A stretch of 64,000 bases of DNA, taken from contig OZ260072.1 of NCBI GenBank assembly GCA_965284315.1, positions 1,240,001 to 1,304,000 of the forward strand. The letters run 5' to 3'. The stretch comes from PCRC01 sp017848435. GTDB lineage: Bacteria > Pseudomonadota > Gammaproteobacteria > Burkholderiales > Burkholderiaceae_C. The notes under the pieces are model-generated. The model did not search any database and was not told the DNA's origin. It saw nothing but the letters and a program-made list of their open reading frames with translations. This document shows, piece by piece, positions 19,390 to 27,833 of the stretch; within the stretch, counting starts at the first letter, position 1; each line of letters begins with the position of its first letter. The translations under genes were made by a program, and so were the position numbers.

Positions 19390-20694
19390 ATGCCACACCG
19401 TTTTGCCCCATTGGCCGCAGCACTTGCAGCGGCTATGTTAGCCAGCGTCGGCCACACGCACGCACAAACCAAAGCCCCCAAGGCACAGCTGTGGATCGAC
19501 CTGTCCACCAGCAGCTTTGCCGGCATGCCCGAGACGGATTTCGGTGGCGCTTTGGGCGGCAGCGGCCTGGGCGGCGCGCTCGGTGGCCTGATAGGCCGCA
19601 TGGGTGGTGGTGCGGTGGGGTTGGGCACGCCCACCAGCTATGGCCAGGCGCGTGGGCTGGGCATTGCCTCGCGCGTGGTGGATGTGGCGCTGTACAACAG
19701 CCTCAAGCCCGGCGTGGAGGCCAGCCAGGCCATCCCAGCGGGCATGCGCATGGGCGATGCGCTGCCGCTGGTGCCGCCCGCCGCGCCAGCCGCCATCAAG
19801 AACTCGGAGCCCGGCGAGCCGCAAGAGGGCGAGGTGCAGCGCCCCAAAGGTCGCATCCTGATGTACTGGGGTTGCGGTGCCGCCGTGGCGCCGGGGCAGC
19901 CACGGGTGATTGACCTCGGCGGCAACCCGGCGGCCTTTGCCGGCGCGTTTTCTGGCCGCTTTGTGCCTGACCGCGGCGCCAGGGTGAACACCTCGTACGC
20001 GCTGTACCCGAACGAGAAAAACAAGTTCAGCGTGCCCCGCGACGCGTCGCTCGTGGGCGAACACCGGGTGCTGGGGGACGGCGTGCCCGCGTCAATGAAG
20101 TTCAACCTGGGTGCCGCGCAGGACCTGATGCCACGCATCGAACTGCAGGCCATTGGCGCCCCGCAAGACGCCATCGCCCTCAACTGGCAGCCTGTCGCCC
20201 AGGCCCGTGCCTACTACCTGCATGCCTTTGGCACGGTGGGCGACGACATGGTGATGTGGTCCAGCGCCGACACCGGCGACACCGGGCTGGGCCTGTTCGA
20301 CTACCTGCCCAATGCCACCATCGACCGCTGGCTGCGCGAGCGCGTGCTGCTGCAACCAACCACCAGCAGCTGCCAGGTCCCTCGCGGCATCTTTGCCGGG
20401 GCACCGTCGGCCAAGGGCGGTGAGGGCGGCGGGCTGGTGCGCATGGTCGCCTACGGCAGCGAGAGCAACATCGCGTACCCGCCACGCCCGGCCGACCCCA
20501 AGGCCCCTTGGGAACCGGAGTGGGCGGTGCGTGTCCGTGTGAAATCGCAAACCACCGCCTTTCTCGGCGGTGCAGAGGACAAACGCCCTGGCATGGCGGG
20601 CAGTGGCCGCAGCCCTGCCGCCACCGAACCACAAGGTCAAGAGGCCGCGCCACCCAACCCGATCAACCTGCTCAAGGGCCTGTTTGGGCGCTGA
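19390..20694 (+). CDS. Exported protein, unknown family
   Basis: A 434-residue protein with a signal peptide (start MPHRFAPLAAALAAAMLAS, cleavage likely near GHTHAQ). The N-terminal part is Gly-rich (GGALGGSGLGGALGGLIG), then a beta-rich domain with Tyr/Trp-rich stretches such as ILMYWGCG and AYYLHAFGTVGDDMVMW. It lacks OmpA or CsgG motifs. I do not recognise the family. It sits between an OmpA-like and a CsgG-like gene, suggesting a shared outer-membrane or secretion role. Confidence 0.72.
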   Translation: MPHRFAPLAAALAAAMLASVGHTHAQTKAPKAQLWIDLSTSSFAGMPETDFGGALGGSGLGGALGGLIGRMGGGAVGLGTPTSYGQARGLGIASRVVDVALYNSLKPGVEASQAIPAGMRMGDALPLVPPAAPAAIKNSEPGEPQEGEVQRPKGRILMYWGCGAAVAPGQPRVIDLGGNPAAFAGAFSGRFVPDRGARVNTSYALYPNEKNKFSVPRDASLVGEHRVLGDGVPASMKFNLGAAQDLMPRIELQAIGAPQDAIALNWQPVAQARAYYLHAFGTVGDDMVMWSSADTGDTGLGLFDYLPNATIDRWLRERVLLQPTTSSCQVPRGIFAGAPSAKGGEGGGLVRMVAYGSESNIAYPPRPADPKAPWEPEWAVRVRVKSQTTAFLGGAEDKRPGMAGSGRSPAATEPQGQEAAPPNPINLLKGLFGR

Positions 20695-20735
20695 GTCTGG
20701 CCGATTTCCTGTCTTTTTAATCCAGAAGGTTCTTC

Positions 20736-21713
20736 ATGAATACCCGCCACCTGACCCTTGCCGCCACGGGCCTGCTGCTCGCTGGCAACGCCTTGGCCCA
20801 AACGCTGGGAGGCGCAGGCGGCCCGGCCGGCGACGCCACCCAGGTTGAGAAATGCGACGCGCCCAAGGGCACACTGGCGGTGGTGGAGCCGCAGGACGCG
20901 ATGTTGCAGTCGCTGTTCGGCGTTGGCCTGAAGTCGCCCACCGGCATGATCCGCGTGATCATCCAGCAGTCCAACTGCTTCCAGCTGGTTGAGCGTGGCA
21001 CCGGCCTCCAGAACCTGATGCAGGAGCGGGCACTGGGCGAGGGCGGGCAGTTGCAGCGCGACCAGAACGTGGGCAAGGGCCAGATGGTGGCGGCGGACTT
21101 TGTGGTCACACCCAGCGTCGTGTTCTCAAACAACAACGCGGGTGGTGTTGGCGGGGGCCTTGCGGGCTTCAGTGGCGTGCTCGGCAAATTTGGCGCACTG
21201 GCCGGTGGCCTGAAGTTCAAGGAAGCGCAAACCAGCCTGGTGATGGCCGACACGCGTTCGGGCATCCAGGTGGCGGCCGCCGAAGGCAGCGCGCAAAAGA
21301 CCGACTTCAACATCGGCGCGGCCCTGTTTGGTGGCGGCGGTGGCGCGGCGCTGGGGGGCTATGGCAACACCTCGGAAGGCAAGATCGTCGCCGCGTCCTA
21401 CCTCGACAACTGGAACAACATCGTCCGCACCATCCGCAACCAGCCGTCGCTGCTGCAGGCCCGGGGCAGCATCGCCAGCCAGGCCAACGCCGCTGGCAGC
21501 GTGAAGGCCGGTGCGGGTGTGGCGGGCGACATTTACGTGCCCAAGATCGCGGGCGTGAAGGCCTACCGTGGCCCGTCTGAAGGCGCGACGCTGCTGACGC
21601 TGAACCGCGGCGAAGAGGTGATTTTTGAAGGCGAGGAAAACAACGGCTTCATGAAGGTCGCCACGTCCAATGGCTCGGGCTGGGTCAAGGCGGTGATGCT
21701 GCGCAAGCAGTAA
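20736..21713 (+). CDS. CsgG-like exported protein with C-terminal SH3-like domain
   Basis: A 325-residue protein with a signal peptide ending near GNALAQ. The body resembles the CsgG/HfaB family: an N-terminal region with the pattern CFQLVERGTGLQNLMQE and AADFVVTPSV, then a Gly-rich middle. The last 60 residues (from GDIYVPKIAG) resemble a bacterial SH3 domain ending in GSGWVKAVML. CsgG proteins form outer-membrane secretion channels, but no lipobox is visible here. It is the last gene of the exported trio and is followed by a good terminator. Confidence 0.75.
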   Translation: MNTRHLTLAATGLLLAGNALAQTLGGAGGPAGDATQVEKCDAPKGTLAVVEPQDAMLQSLFGVGLKSPTGMIRVIIQQSNCFQLVERGTGLQNLMQERALGEGGQLQRDQNVGKGQMVAADFVVTPSVVFSNNNAGGVGGGLAGFSGVLGKFGALAGGLKFKEAQTSLVMADTRSGIQVAAAEGSAQKTDFNIGAALFGGGGGAALGGYGNTSEGKIVAASYLDNWNNIVRTIRNQPSLLQARGSIASQANAAGSVKAGAGVAGDIYVPKIAGVKAYRGPSEGATLLTLNRGEEVIFEGEENNGFMKVATSNGSGWVKAVMLRKQ

Positions 21714-21733
21714 CGCCGCCCTCACGCACCGGC

Positions 21734-21755
21734 AAGGCCTCTTTTGAGGCCTTTT
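21734..21755 (+). terminator. Intrinsic terminator after the CsgG-like gene
   Basis: Perfect stem AAGGCCTC/GAGGCCTT with a TTTT loop and a short T-run. It could act in both directions between the convergent genes. Confidence 0.85.
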
Positions 21756-21788
21756 GTCCGTTCAGCCTGCGCATTTCCTTGCAACTTT

Positions 21789-21805
21789 GCTACCAAATAG
21801 ATAGC
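21789..21805 (-). repeat. Fragment of the dispersed repeat (copy J)
   Basis: GCTACCAAATAGATAGC matches only the terminal hairpin of the dispersed repeat family. It is probably a truncated copy next to the 3' end of the FAD-linked oxidase gene. Confidence 0.4.
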
Positions 21806-21809
21806 GACA

Positions 21810-23234
21810 TTAGAGGCTGAATATCTTGCCCGGGTTCAGGATGTTGTGCGGGTCCAGTGCCTGCTTGATGGCACGCATCATCGCCACCGCGCCGTCGCCG
21901 GTTTCGCTGCGCAGGAAACCCATTTTGTGCAGGCCCACACCGTGTTCGCCGGTGCAGGTGCCGCCCAGGCGCAGCGCGCGCGCCACCACCTGCTGGTTCA
22001 GCGCCTCGGCGGTGGCGCGCTCGGTGGCGCTGTCGGGGTCGATCAAATAACCGAAGTGGAAGTTGCCATCGCCCACATGGCCGACGAGGAAGTAGGGCAG
22101 GCCGCTGGCATTGGCCTCGGCCACCGAATCCAGCAGGCATTCGGCCAGGCGTGAAATCGGCACGCAGGTGTCGGTGGTGATGGCGCGGCAGCCGGGGCGC
22201 GACTGCACCCCGGCAAAGTAGGCGTTGTGCCGCGCCGTCCAGAGCCGGGTGCGTTCTTCGGGCGTGCTGGCCCATTCAAAGGCGTGGCCGCCGTTGTCGG
22301 CCGCAATCGCCTGCACCGTTTCAATCTGTTCCTGCACGCTGGCCGGCGAGCCGTGGAACTCCATCAGCAGCATGGCTTCTTCGCGCAGCGTGGTTTTGGA
22401 GTGCCGGTTGACCATGGCCACCGTCTGGCCGTCGAGCAGTTCGCAGCGCGCAATCGGCACACCGAGCTGGATGGTCTGGATGGTGCATTGCACCGCCGCC
22501 GCGATGCTGGGAAAGGAGCAGACGGCCGCCATCACCGCCTCGGGCAGCGGGTAGAGCTTGACGGTGATCTCGGTCATCACGCCCAGCGTGCCTTCGCTGC
22601 CCACCATCAGCCGCGTCAGGTCGTAGCCGGCGCTGCTTTTCTTGGCGCGGGTGCCGGTGCGGATGACCTCGCCGCTGGCGGTGACCACTTCCAGCGCCAG
22701 CACGTTCTCGCGCATGGTGCCGTAACGCACGGCGTTGGTGCCGCTGGCGCGGGTGGCGGCCATGCCGCCGATGGACGCGTCGGCCCCGGGGTCGATGGGA
22801 AAGAACAGGCCGGTGCTTTTCACCGCCTCGTTGAGCTGCTTGCGCGTCACACCGGGCTGCACCGTCACCGTCAGGTCCTCGGCGTGGATGGCCAGCACCT
22901 GGTTCATGCGGCTGACGTCGATGCTGATCCCGCCTTGCACCGCCAGCAAATGCCCTTCGAGCGACGACCCCACGCCGAACGGGATCACCGGCACCCGGTG
23001 CTGCGCGCACAGCGCCACCGCGTCGGCCACGTCCTGTGTGCTGTCGGCAAACACCACCGCCGCGGGGGGTGGGGCAGAGAACGACGACTCGTCGCGGCCA
23101 TGCTGCTCGCGCACCACCAGCGCGGTGGCGCACTGCGCGCCGAAACGGGCCTGCAGCGCATCGAGCAGCGCCTGCGGCACGTCACGCAAATTCAGTTGCG
23201 GCAGCAGGTGGTGGGGGTCGGTCGGTGCGTTCAT
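21810..23234 (-). CDS. FAD-linked dehydrogenase (GlcD/D-lactate dehydrogenase type)
   Basis: A 474-residue flavoprotein of the FAD_binding_4/VAO family. The FAD-pyrophosphate loop is PFGVGSSLEGH, and GADASIGGMAATRASG and the C-terminal TCTGEHGVGLHKMG are diagnostic of glycolate oxidase GlcD and D-lactate dehydrogenases. It likely oxidises a D-2-hydroxyacid and passes electrons to the quinone pool or cytochrome c. Start chosen at MNAPTDPHHLLPQ; the frame is open further upstream but runs antisense into the divergent adenosyltransferase gene. No glcE/glcF neighbours are present, so D-lactate dehydrogenase is slightly favoured. Confidence 0.9.
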   Translation of the reverse strand: MNAPTDPHHLLPQLNLRDVPQALLDALQARFGAQCATALVVREQHGRDESSFSAPPPAAVVFADSTQDVADAVALCAQHRVPVIPFGVGSSLEGHLLAVQGGISIDVSRMNQVLAIHAEDLTVTVQPGVTRKQLNEAVKSTGLFFPIDPGADASIGGMAATRASGTNAVRYGTMRENVLALEVVTASGEVIRTGTRAKKSSAGYDLTRLMVGSEGTLGVMTEITVKLYPLPEAVMAAVCSFPSIAAAVQCTIQTIQLGVPIARCELLDGQTVAMVNRHSKTTLREEAMLLMEFHGSPASVQEQIETVQAIAADNGGHAFEWASTPEERTRLWTARHNAYFAGVQSRPGCRAITTDTCVPISRLAECLLDSVAEANASGLPYFLVGHVGDGNFHFGYLIDPDSATERATAEALNQQVVARALRLGGTCTGEHGVGLHKMGFLRSETGDGAVAMMRAIKQALDPHNILNPGKIFSL

Positions 23235-23330
23235 GCGTGTCTCCAGCCTTTGAATGCAGTTTACGCCGCCGGGGGTTCCAGCGCCTGCACCAGCAAGCAG
23301 CGAAAATACGTGCAAACACCGAGGAACACC

Positions 23331-23897
23331 ATGGGCAACCGACTCACACAAATCGCCACCCGCACCGGCGACAACGGCACCACCGGCCTGGGCGACAACA
23401 CCCGCGTCAGCAAAGACAGCCTGCGCGTGCACGCCATGGGCGATGTGGACGAACTCAATTCGCACATCGGCGTGCTGCTGTGCGAAGCGCTGCCCCCGGG
23501 CGTGCCCGATTTGCTGGTCGAGATCCAGCACCAGCTCTTCAACCTCGGCGGCGAGCTGAGCATTCCCGGCTTTGAGCTGCTCAAGCCCGAAGCCGTGCTG
23601 GCGCTCGACGAAGCGCTGGCCCAGCACAACGCCGCGCTGCCCCGGCTGCAGGAGTTCATCCTGCCGGCCGGCAACCGCGCCGCGTCACAGGCGCACGTGT
23701 GCCGCACCGTGGCGCGCCGGGCCGAACGGGCGGTGGTGGCGCTGGGCGCGGCGGAAGACCTGAAAGACACGCCGCGCCAGTACCTGAACCGGCTCAGTGA
23801 TTTGATGTTTGTGCTCGCCCGCGTGCTGAACCGCATGAACGGCGGCGACGACGTGTACTGGAAAAGCAAGCGCCTGGCCGACGCGGCGGCCGAGTAA
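23331..23897 (+). CDS. Cob(I)alamin adenosyltransferase, PduO type
   Basis: Transfers the adenosyl group of ATP to cob(I)alamin to make adenosylcobalamin. A 188-residue helical-bundle protein with the N-terminal ATP loop TRTGDNGTTGLGDNTRVSKD and the C-terminal LNRLSDLMFVLARVLN. The start ATG has a GAGGAA ribosome binding site. Divergent from the FAD-linked dehydrogenase gene with a 96-bp gap. Repeat copy G follows its stop. Confidence 0.94.
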   Translation: MGNRLTQIATRTGDNGTTGLGDNTRVSKDSLRVHAMGDVDELNSHIGVLLCEALPPGVPDLLVEIQHQLFNLGGELSIPGFELLKPEAVLALDEALAQHNAALPRLQEFILPAGNRAASQAHVCRTVARRAERAVVALGAAEDLKDTPRQYLNRLSDLMFVLARVLNRMNGGDDVYWKSKRLADAAAE

Positions 23898-23905
23898 CAA
23901 CAGGC

Positions 23906-23981
23906 ATTGCTCCTGTTTAGATAGCAAGACCGCGAGGTTTCACTGAGGTCAGCGGCAGATTTGGCTTCAAATCTGCCGCTG
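23906..23981 (-). repeat. Dispersed palindromic repeat, copy G, with 13-bp hairpin
   Basis: The family head (ATTGCTCCTGTTTAGATAGC) is followed by a perfect 13-bp stem, AGCGGCAGATTTG/CAAATCTGCCGCT (23951-23963 and 23968-23980), with loop GCTT. It lies between two convergent genes and is a plausible bidirectional terminator. Confidence 0.82.
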
Positions 23982-23998
23982 AAAGGCGTTCTGGGCCC

Positions 23999-24895
23999 TC
24001 AAACGCCGTGTTTTTTCAGCCAGTCGTTCGCCAGCTTCTGCGCGTAGGTGGCGGCGGCCTTGTCGTAGGTCGGGCGGTAGTCGGCGTTGAAGCCGTGGTC
24101 CACATTGGGGAACACCACGATCTCTGAGCCGCTGCCGCCCTTGTTCACCAGGCCGCGCATCTTGGCCACCGTTTCCTGCTTCACAAACGCGTCAATGCCC
24201 GAATACAGGCCCAGCACCGGCACCTTGACGTTGCCGGCAAAGTCGATCGGGTCCTGCGTGCGCAGGTTGCCGTCTTTCAGGCCTTCCAGCAGCCCGTAGT
24301 AGGCCACGGCGGCCTTCAGTTTGGGGTTGTGGTTGGCGTACACCCAGGCGGTGCGGCCGCCCCAGCAGTAGCCCACCAGGCCGGCCTTGTCGGCATTGGC
24401 GTGGCCGCTGGCCTTGGCAAACGCCAGCGCCGCGTCCAGGTCGCCCGTCACTTGCGCATCCGGCACCTTGGACACCACCTGCGACAGGATGGCCTGGATG
24501 TCGGTCAGCTTGCTGACGTCGCCCTGGCGCGCAAACATCTCCGGCGCGATCGCGTAGTAGCCCTGTTTGGCGTAGCGGCGGCACATGTCCTTGATGTGCT
24601 CGTGCACGCCAAAAATCTCCTGCACCACCAGAATGACCGGGTGCTTGCCGGCCTTGGCCGGGCGCGCCACGTAACCGGGGATCTTGCCATCGGCCACGGG
24701 AATACTTACCTCGCCGGCCACCAGGCCCTTGGTGTCGGTGGTGATGGTCTGGGCCGACACCGGCAGCGTGGCCAGCGCAAAGCCACTGGCCAGCGAGGTC
24801 ATTACAAACCGGCGGCTGAGCGTGGTGGGCAGGGTGGATTCGGTGGCGCTGCCGTCGTGGGCAATGGGGTGGCGGCCGTAGTGCATCAAGTCCAT
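23999..24895 (-). CDS. Dienelactone hydrolase family protein, exported
   Basis: A 298-residue alpha/beta hydrolase. The nucleophile Cys is in GYCWGGRTAW and the catalytic His in NVDHGFNADYR, the dienelactone-hydrolase pattern (Cys-Asp-His). An N-terminal segment with SRRFVMTSLASGFALATLP looks like a twin-arginine signal with a cleavage site near VSAQT. Start chosen at 24895 with an AGGAG ribosome binding site. The family opens lactones or acts on esters; the substrate is not evident, and no aromatic-degradation genes are nearby. Confidence 0.9.
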   Translation of the reverse strand: MDLMHYGRHPIAHDGSATESTLPTTLSRRFVMTSLASGFALATLPVSAQTITTDTKGLVAGEVSIPVADGKIPGYVARPAKAGKHPVILVVQEIFGVHEHIKDMCRRYAKQGYYAIAPEMFARQGDVSKLTDIQAILSQVVSKVPDAQVTGDLDAALAFAKASGHANADKAGLVGYCWGGRTAWVYANHNPKLKAAVAYYGLLEGLKDGNLRTQDPIDFAGNVKVPVLGLYSGIDAFVKQETVAKMRGLVNKGGSGSEIVVFPNVDHGFNADYRPTYDKAAATYAQKLANDWLKKHGV

Positions 24896-25080
24896 GGGGT
24901 CTCCTGAGTGGGTGGGTGCGCGGTGCAGTGTATGCCTGGCGCCCCCGCGTTGCGGGTGCATGGCGCATGCCCCCGCAGGGCCACAGGGCTTCGCCGTGGT
25001 CCGCCCCACCCGGTGGCCGCCTACAGCGGCTCGGCCCCTTGTCGCGTGGCTTTGGGTTGCTGAGTGGCTTAAGCTGGCGC

Positions 25081-26403
25081 ATGACCCTGACCCGACCCTG
25101 GGCGCTTGGCGCCGGCCTGCTCTTCGCAACCCTTGGGCTGGCCGCCGCAGGCCTCGCCTGGTGGCTGCCCTCCACCGCCGCGCTCGCACAACGCACCAGC
25201 GCGGCGCTGGAAGCCACGCTGGGCGTGCCGGTGCAGGTCGGCCGCCTGGAATGGCAGCTGCTGCCCACGCCACGCCTCGTGCTGCACACCCTCCGCACCG
25301 CCCAGCCCCAACCCATCACCGTCGAGACCATCACCGTCCGGCTGGATCTGCCCGCGCTGCTGCAGCGCCAGGTGCAAATCCGCCGCGCCGATGTGGTGGG
25401 CGCGGTGGTGCACCAGGTGTCGCTCGGCGTAGGGCAGGCCAACACCCTGGCAAAAGACGCCACGCCCGCGTTTGGTGGCTTCCAGCTGCACACGCTGCCG
25501 CTGTCCAAGCTGGTGTTCCGCAACGTCACCTGGGTGCCGCGCAACGGCATTGCCGTGGTGGTTGACGGCCAGCTGGTGTTTGACGCCAACTGGCGGCCCC
25601 GCACCGCCCAGCTGCAGCGCCCCGACGCCAAGACCACCACCGAGCTCGCGCTCACCCGGCGCGGCGACACCGACCACTGGGACGTGTTGGCCCGCGTGGG
25701 CGGCGGCACGCTGAACGGCGAGGTGACGCTCACCACCAACGACCAGCCCAACGCCGACCACCGGCTGACTCTGGGCGGCCAGTTGCAGCCACGCGGCATT
25801 GAGGTCGCGCAAGCGCTGGCGGCGTTCAACCGGCAGTCGGTCGTCACCGGGCCCGCGTCGGGCGAGACCACGCTCTCGGCGCAGGGCGCCCATGTCGGCG
25901 AGCTGGTGCAGACGCTGCAGACCCGCACCCGCTTCACACTGCAACCGGCCACGCTGCTGCAGTTCGACCTCGACAAGACCATCCGCAGCGCCGGGCGCGA
26001 CACCGCCGGCCAGACCCGGCTGGACACCGTCACCGGCCAGCTCGCCACCCGCAACACCCCCACCGGCATGGTGGTGCAGTTCAGCCAGGTCAAGGCCCGC
26101 TCCGGCGCGCTCAGCGCCGCCGGCCAGGCCACGCTGGCCAACCGGCAGATCGACGCCGAACTGGCGGTGGACCTGGTGGACAGGCTGGTCGGCATCCCGC
26201 TGCGCGTGCGCGGCCCGCTGGACAAGCCCCAGGTCTCGGTCGCCCCCGGTGCGGTGGCCGGTGCCGTGGTCGGCACAGCGGTGCTGCCCGGTGTGGGCAC
26301 CGCCATTGGCGCACGGGTGGGTTCGGGCGTTGGCGGCGCGCTGGACAGGCTGTTCGGCAACACACCGGCCCGCCCGCCGTCGACGCCGCGCAAGCCAGAA
26401 TAG
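25081..26403 (+). CDS. AsmA-like envelope protein
   Basis: A 440-residue protein with an N-terminal membrane anchor (ALGAGLLFATLGLAAAGLAWW), then a long beta-rich AsmA-type domain; LEATLGVPVQVGRLEW is typical of the AsmA N-terminus. The C-terminus shows the repetitive Gly/Ala pattern GAVAGAVVGTAVLPGVG. AsmA-like proteins bridge the periplasm and are implicated in phospholipid transport or outer-membrane biogenesis. Start chosen at the ATG at 25081, immediately before the anchor. Confidence 0.82.
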   Translation: MTLTRPWALGAGLLFATLGLAAAGLAWWLPSTAALAQRTSAALEATLGVPVQVGRLEWQLLPTPRLVLHTLRTAQPQPITVETITVRLDLPALLQRQVQIRRADVVGAVVHQVSLGVGQANTLAKDATPAFGGFQLHTLPLSKLVFRNVTWVPRNGIAVVVDGQLVFDANWRPRTAQLQRPDAKTTTELALTRRGDTDHWDVLARVGGGTLNGEVTLTTNDQPNADHRLTLGGQLQPRGIEVAQALAAFNRQSVVTGPASGETTLSAQGAHVGELVQTLQTRTRFTLQPATLLQFDLDKTIRSAGRDTAGQTRLDTVTGQLATRNTPTGMVVQFSQVKARSGALSAAGQATLANRQIDAELAVDLVDRLVGIPLRVRGPLDKPQVSVAPGAVAGAVVGTAVLPGVGTAIGARVGSGVGGALDRLFGNTPARPPSTPRKPE

Positions 26404-26512
26404 GCCAACGCCCGGGCTTTTTTCTCCGGTTTGGGGGGGTGGCGCGCGCGGATAATCGGGGGCATCAGCGCGGTGCTTGCGGCAGCGCGTCCCTTTTTTC
26501 ACAACGCCCCGC

Positions 26513-26986
26513 ATGTTGCCAGCCACCCGCTCGCTGCTCTGCCTGCTGCCCCTGTGCGTCACCGGGTGCGTGCGCCTGCCGCTCACCCCGGCACCCGCGC
26601 CCTTGCCACCCCCGCCACCCGCCGCGGTGGTCGTGCCCGTGCCGCTGCGAGAACCCACGCTGGTGGTCATCGAGCCCCGCCCTGTGGCGGCGCTGGTGGT
26701 GGGCAAACACCCCCCCGCCGAACGGCGGGCGGCACACACCGCCCCCGCGCGCGGGGCCACCCGCTACGTGCCCGTGCCGCCGCCCAACGCACACGAACTG
26801 GTCGAAGTCGCGCTCACCCACCGGTCGGTGATGCAGCTGCAGGCGCTGTCCGACGCCGACGTGCTGGGCCCCATCGTCGAAATGGCGCTGCCACCCGACA
26901 CCGCGCCACCTCAGCCCGCCGCCACCGTGCGCACCGCCAGCCACAAGCCGCAGCGCAAAACCGCCGAGCGGATGCGCCTGCAATGA
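26513..26986 (+). CDS. Proline-rich lipoprotein
   Basis: A 157-residue protein with a lipoprotein signal: start MLPATRSLLCLLPLCVTGC, lipobox LCVTGC. After the Cys comes a Pro-rich linker (PAPAPLPPPPP). The C-terminal half is moderately charged with no recognised domain. A similar proline-rich lipoprotein follows 65 bases later. Unknown function; envelope association is the only supported inference. Confidence 0.68.
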   Translation: MLPATRSLLCLLPLCVTGCVRLPLTPAPAPLPPPPPAAVVVPVPLREPTLVVIEPRPVAALVVGKHPPAERRAAHTAPARGATRYVPVPPPNAHELVEVALTHRSVMQLQALSDADVLGPIVEMALPPDTAPPQPAATVRTASHKPQRKTAERMRLQ

Positions 26987-27050
26987 GCCGGGCTCCGGCT
27001 GGCAAGCGCTGAATTCCCAAGGTCACAAAAATCACGCATCATTCACCGCC

Positions 27051-27833
27051 ATGAACATGACCCCACTGAAACGGCCAAAGCACATGGGTGTGTCCCCGCT
27101 CCGCAGCCTGCTGGCCACCGCACTGCCGTTGTGCCTGACCGCCTGCGTCCTGCCACCCCAGGCCGTGGCCGATGACCGCGGCGCCCGCAGCAGCGCCAGC
27201 CTGCCGCCGTTTGTGATCCGCCTGCCCGCCGCCAAACCGCCCGAGGCGGTGGTGCCTGTTGCGGCCACGGCCAAACCAGCGCCAACCGTGAGCGAAGCCC
27301 CCACACCGGCCAAGGCCCCCGAGCCCGCCCCCCAGGCCGCGGCCCCCGCCACAGCGGCGGCTTCCGCGCCCGCCACCGACCATAAGGCCAGCGACAAACC
27401 CGTGCTGGCTGAAACCGCGCCGGCGGCCACGCCCGCCGAGCCGGAGCCGCTGGAACTCCCGTCGCGTCCGATTGCCAAGGTGGTGCCACCGCCCTGGAAC
27501 TACCGGCCGCCCGTGCCCGTGGTGGTGGCGCCGCCGCCGCCACCACCAGAGCCAGTGACCGTGGTCGCCAACAACATCGTCAGCTGCGTGGCCCGGCGCA
27601 CCGTGACAGACGACGAAGAAAAAACCGCCATCGCCTGCCGCAACGCGAGCGGCGTCAAGCAGGCGGTGTTCCTGCGCATCCAGGCCAGCGGCGTTGCCGG
27701 CCTGCCGCCCCCCGAGCTGGAAAAAGCCGGCCACTTGCTGGCCCCCGGCGAGACCAAAACGCTGGTCGCGCTGGCGGTGGTGGCCCGGCCGGCGCAGGTC
27801 GCGTTTTCGTACACCCACCAGCCGCGGCCGTGA
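27051..27833 (+). CDS. Proline/alanine-rich lipoprotein
   Basis: A 260-residue protein with a probable lipobox (LPLCLTAC) after a positively charged start. Residues about 60-165 are a low-complexity Ala/Pro spacer. The C-terminal 85 residues form a small domain with two Cys (IVSCVARR and IACRNASG), possibly a disulphide. The stop codon overlaps the GTG start of the acetoacetyl-CoA synthetase gene (GTGA), so the two are translationally coupled although functionally unrelated at sight. Function unknown. Confidence 0.68.
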   Translation: MNMTPLKRPKHMGVSPLRSLLATALPLCLTACVLPPQAVADDRGARSSASLPPFVIRLPAAKPPEAVVPVAATAKPAPTVSEAPTPAKAPEPAPQAAAPATAAASAPATDHKASDKPVLAETAPAATPAEPEPLELPSRPIAKVVPPPWNYRPPVPVVVAPPPPPPEPVTVVANNIVSCVARRTVTDDEEKTAIACRNASGVKQAVFLRIQASGVAGLPPPELEKAGHLLAPGETKTLVALAVVARPAQVAFSYTHQPRP

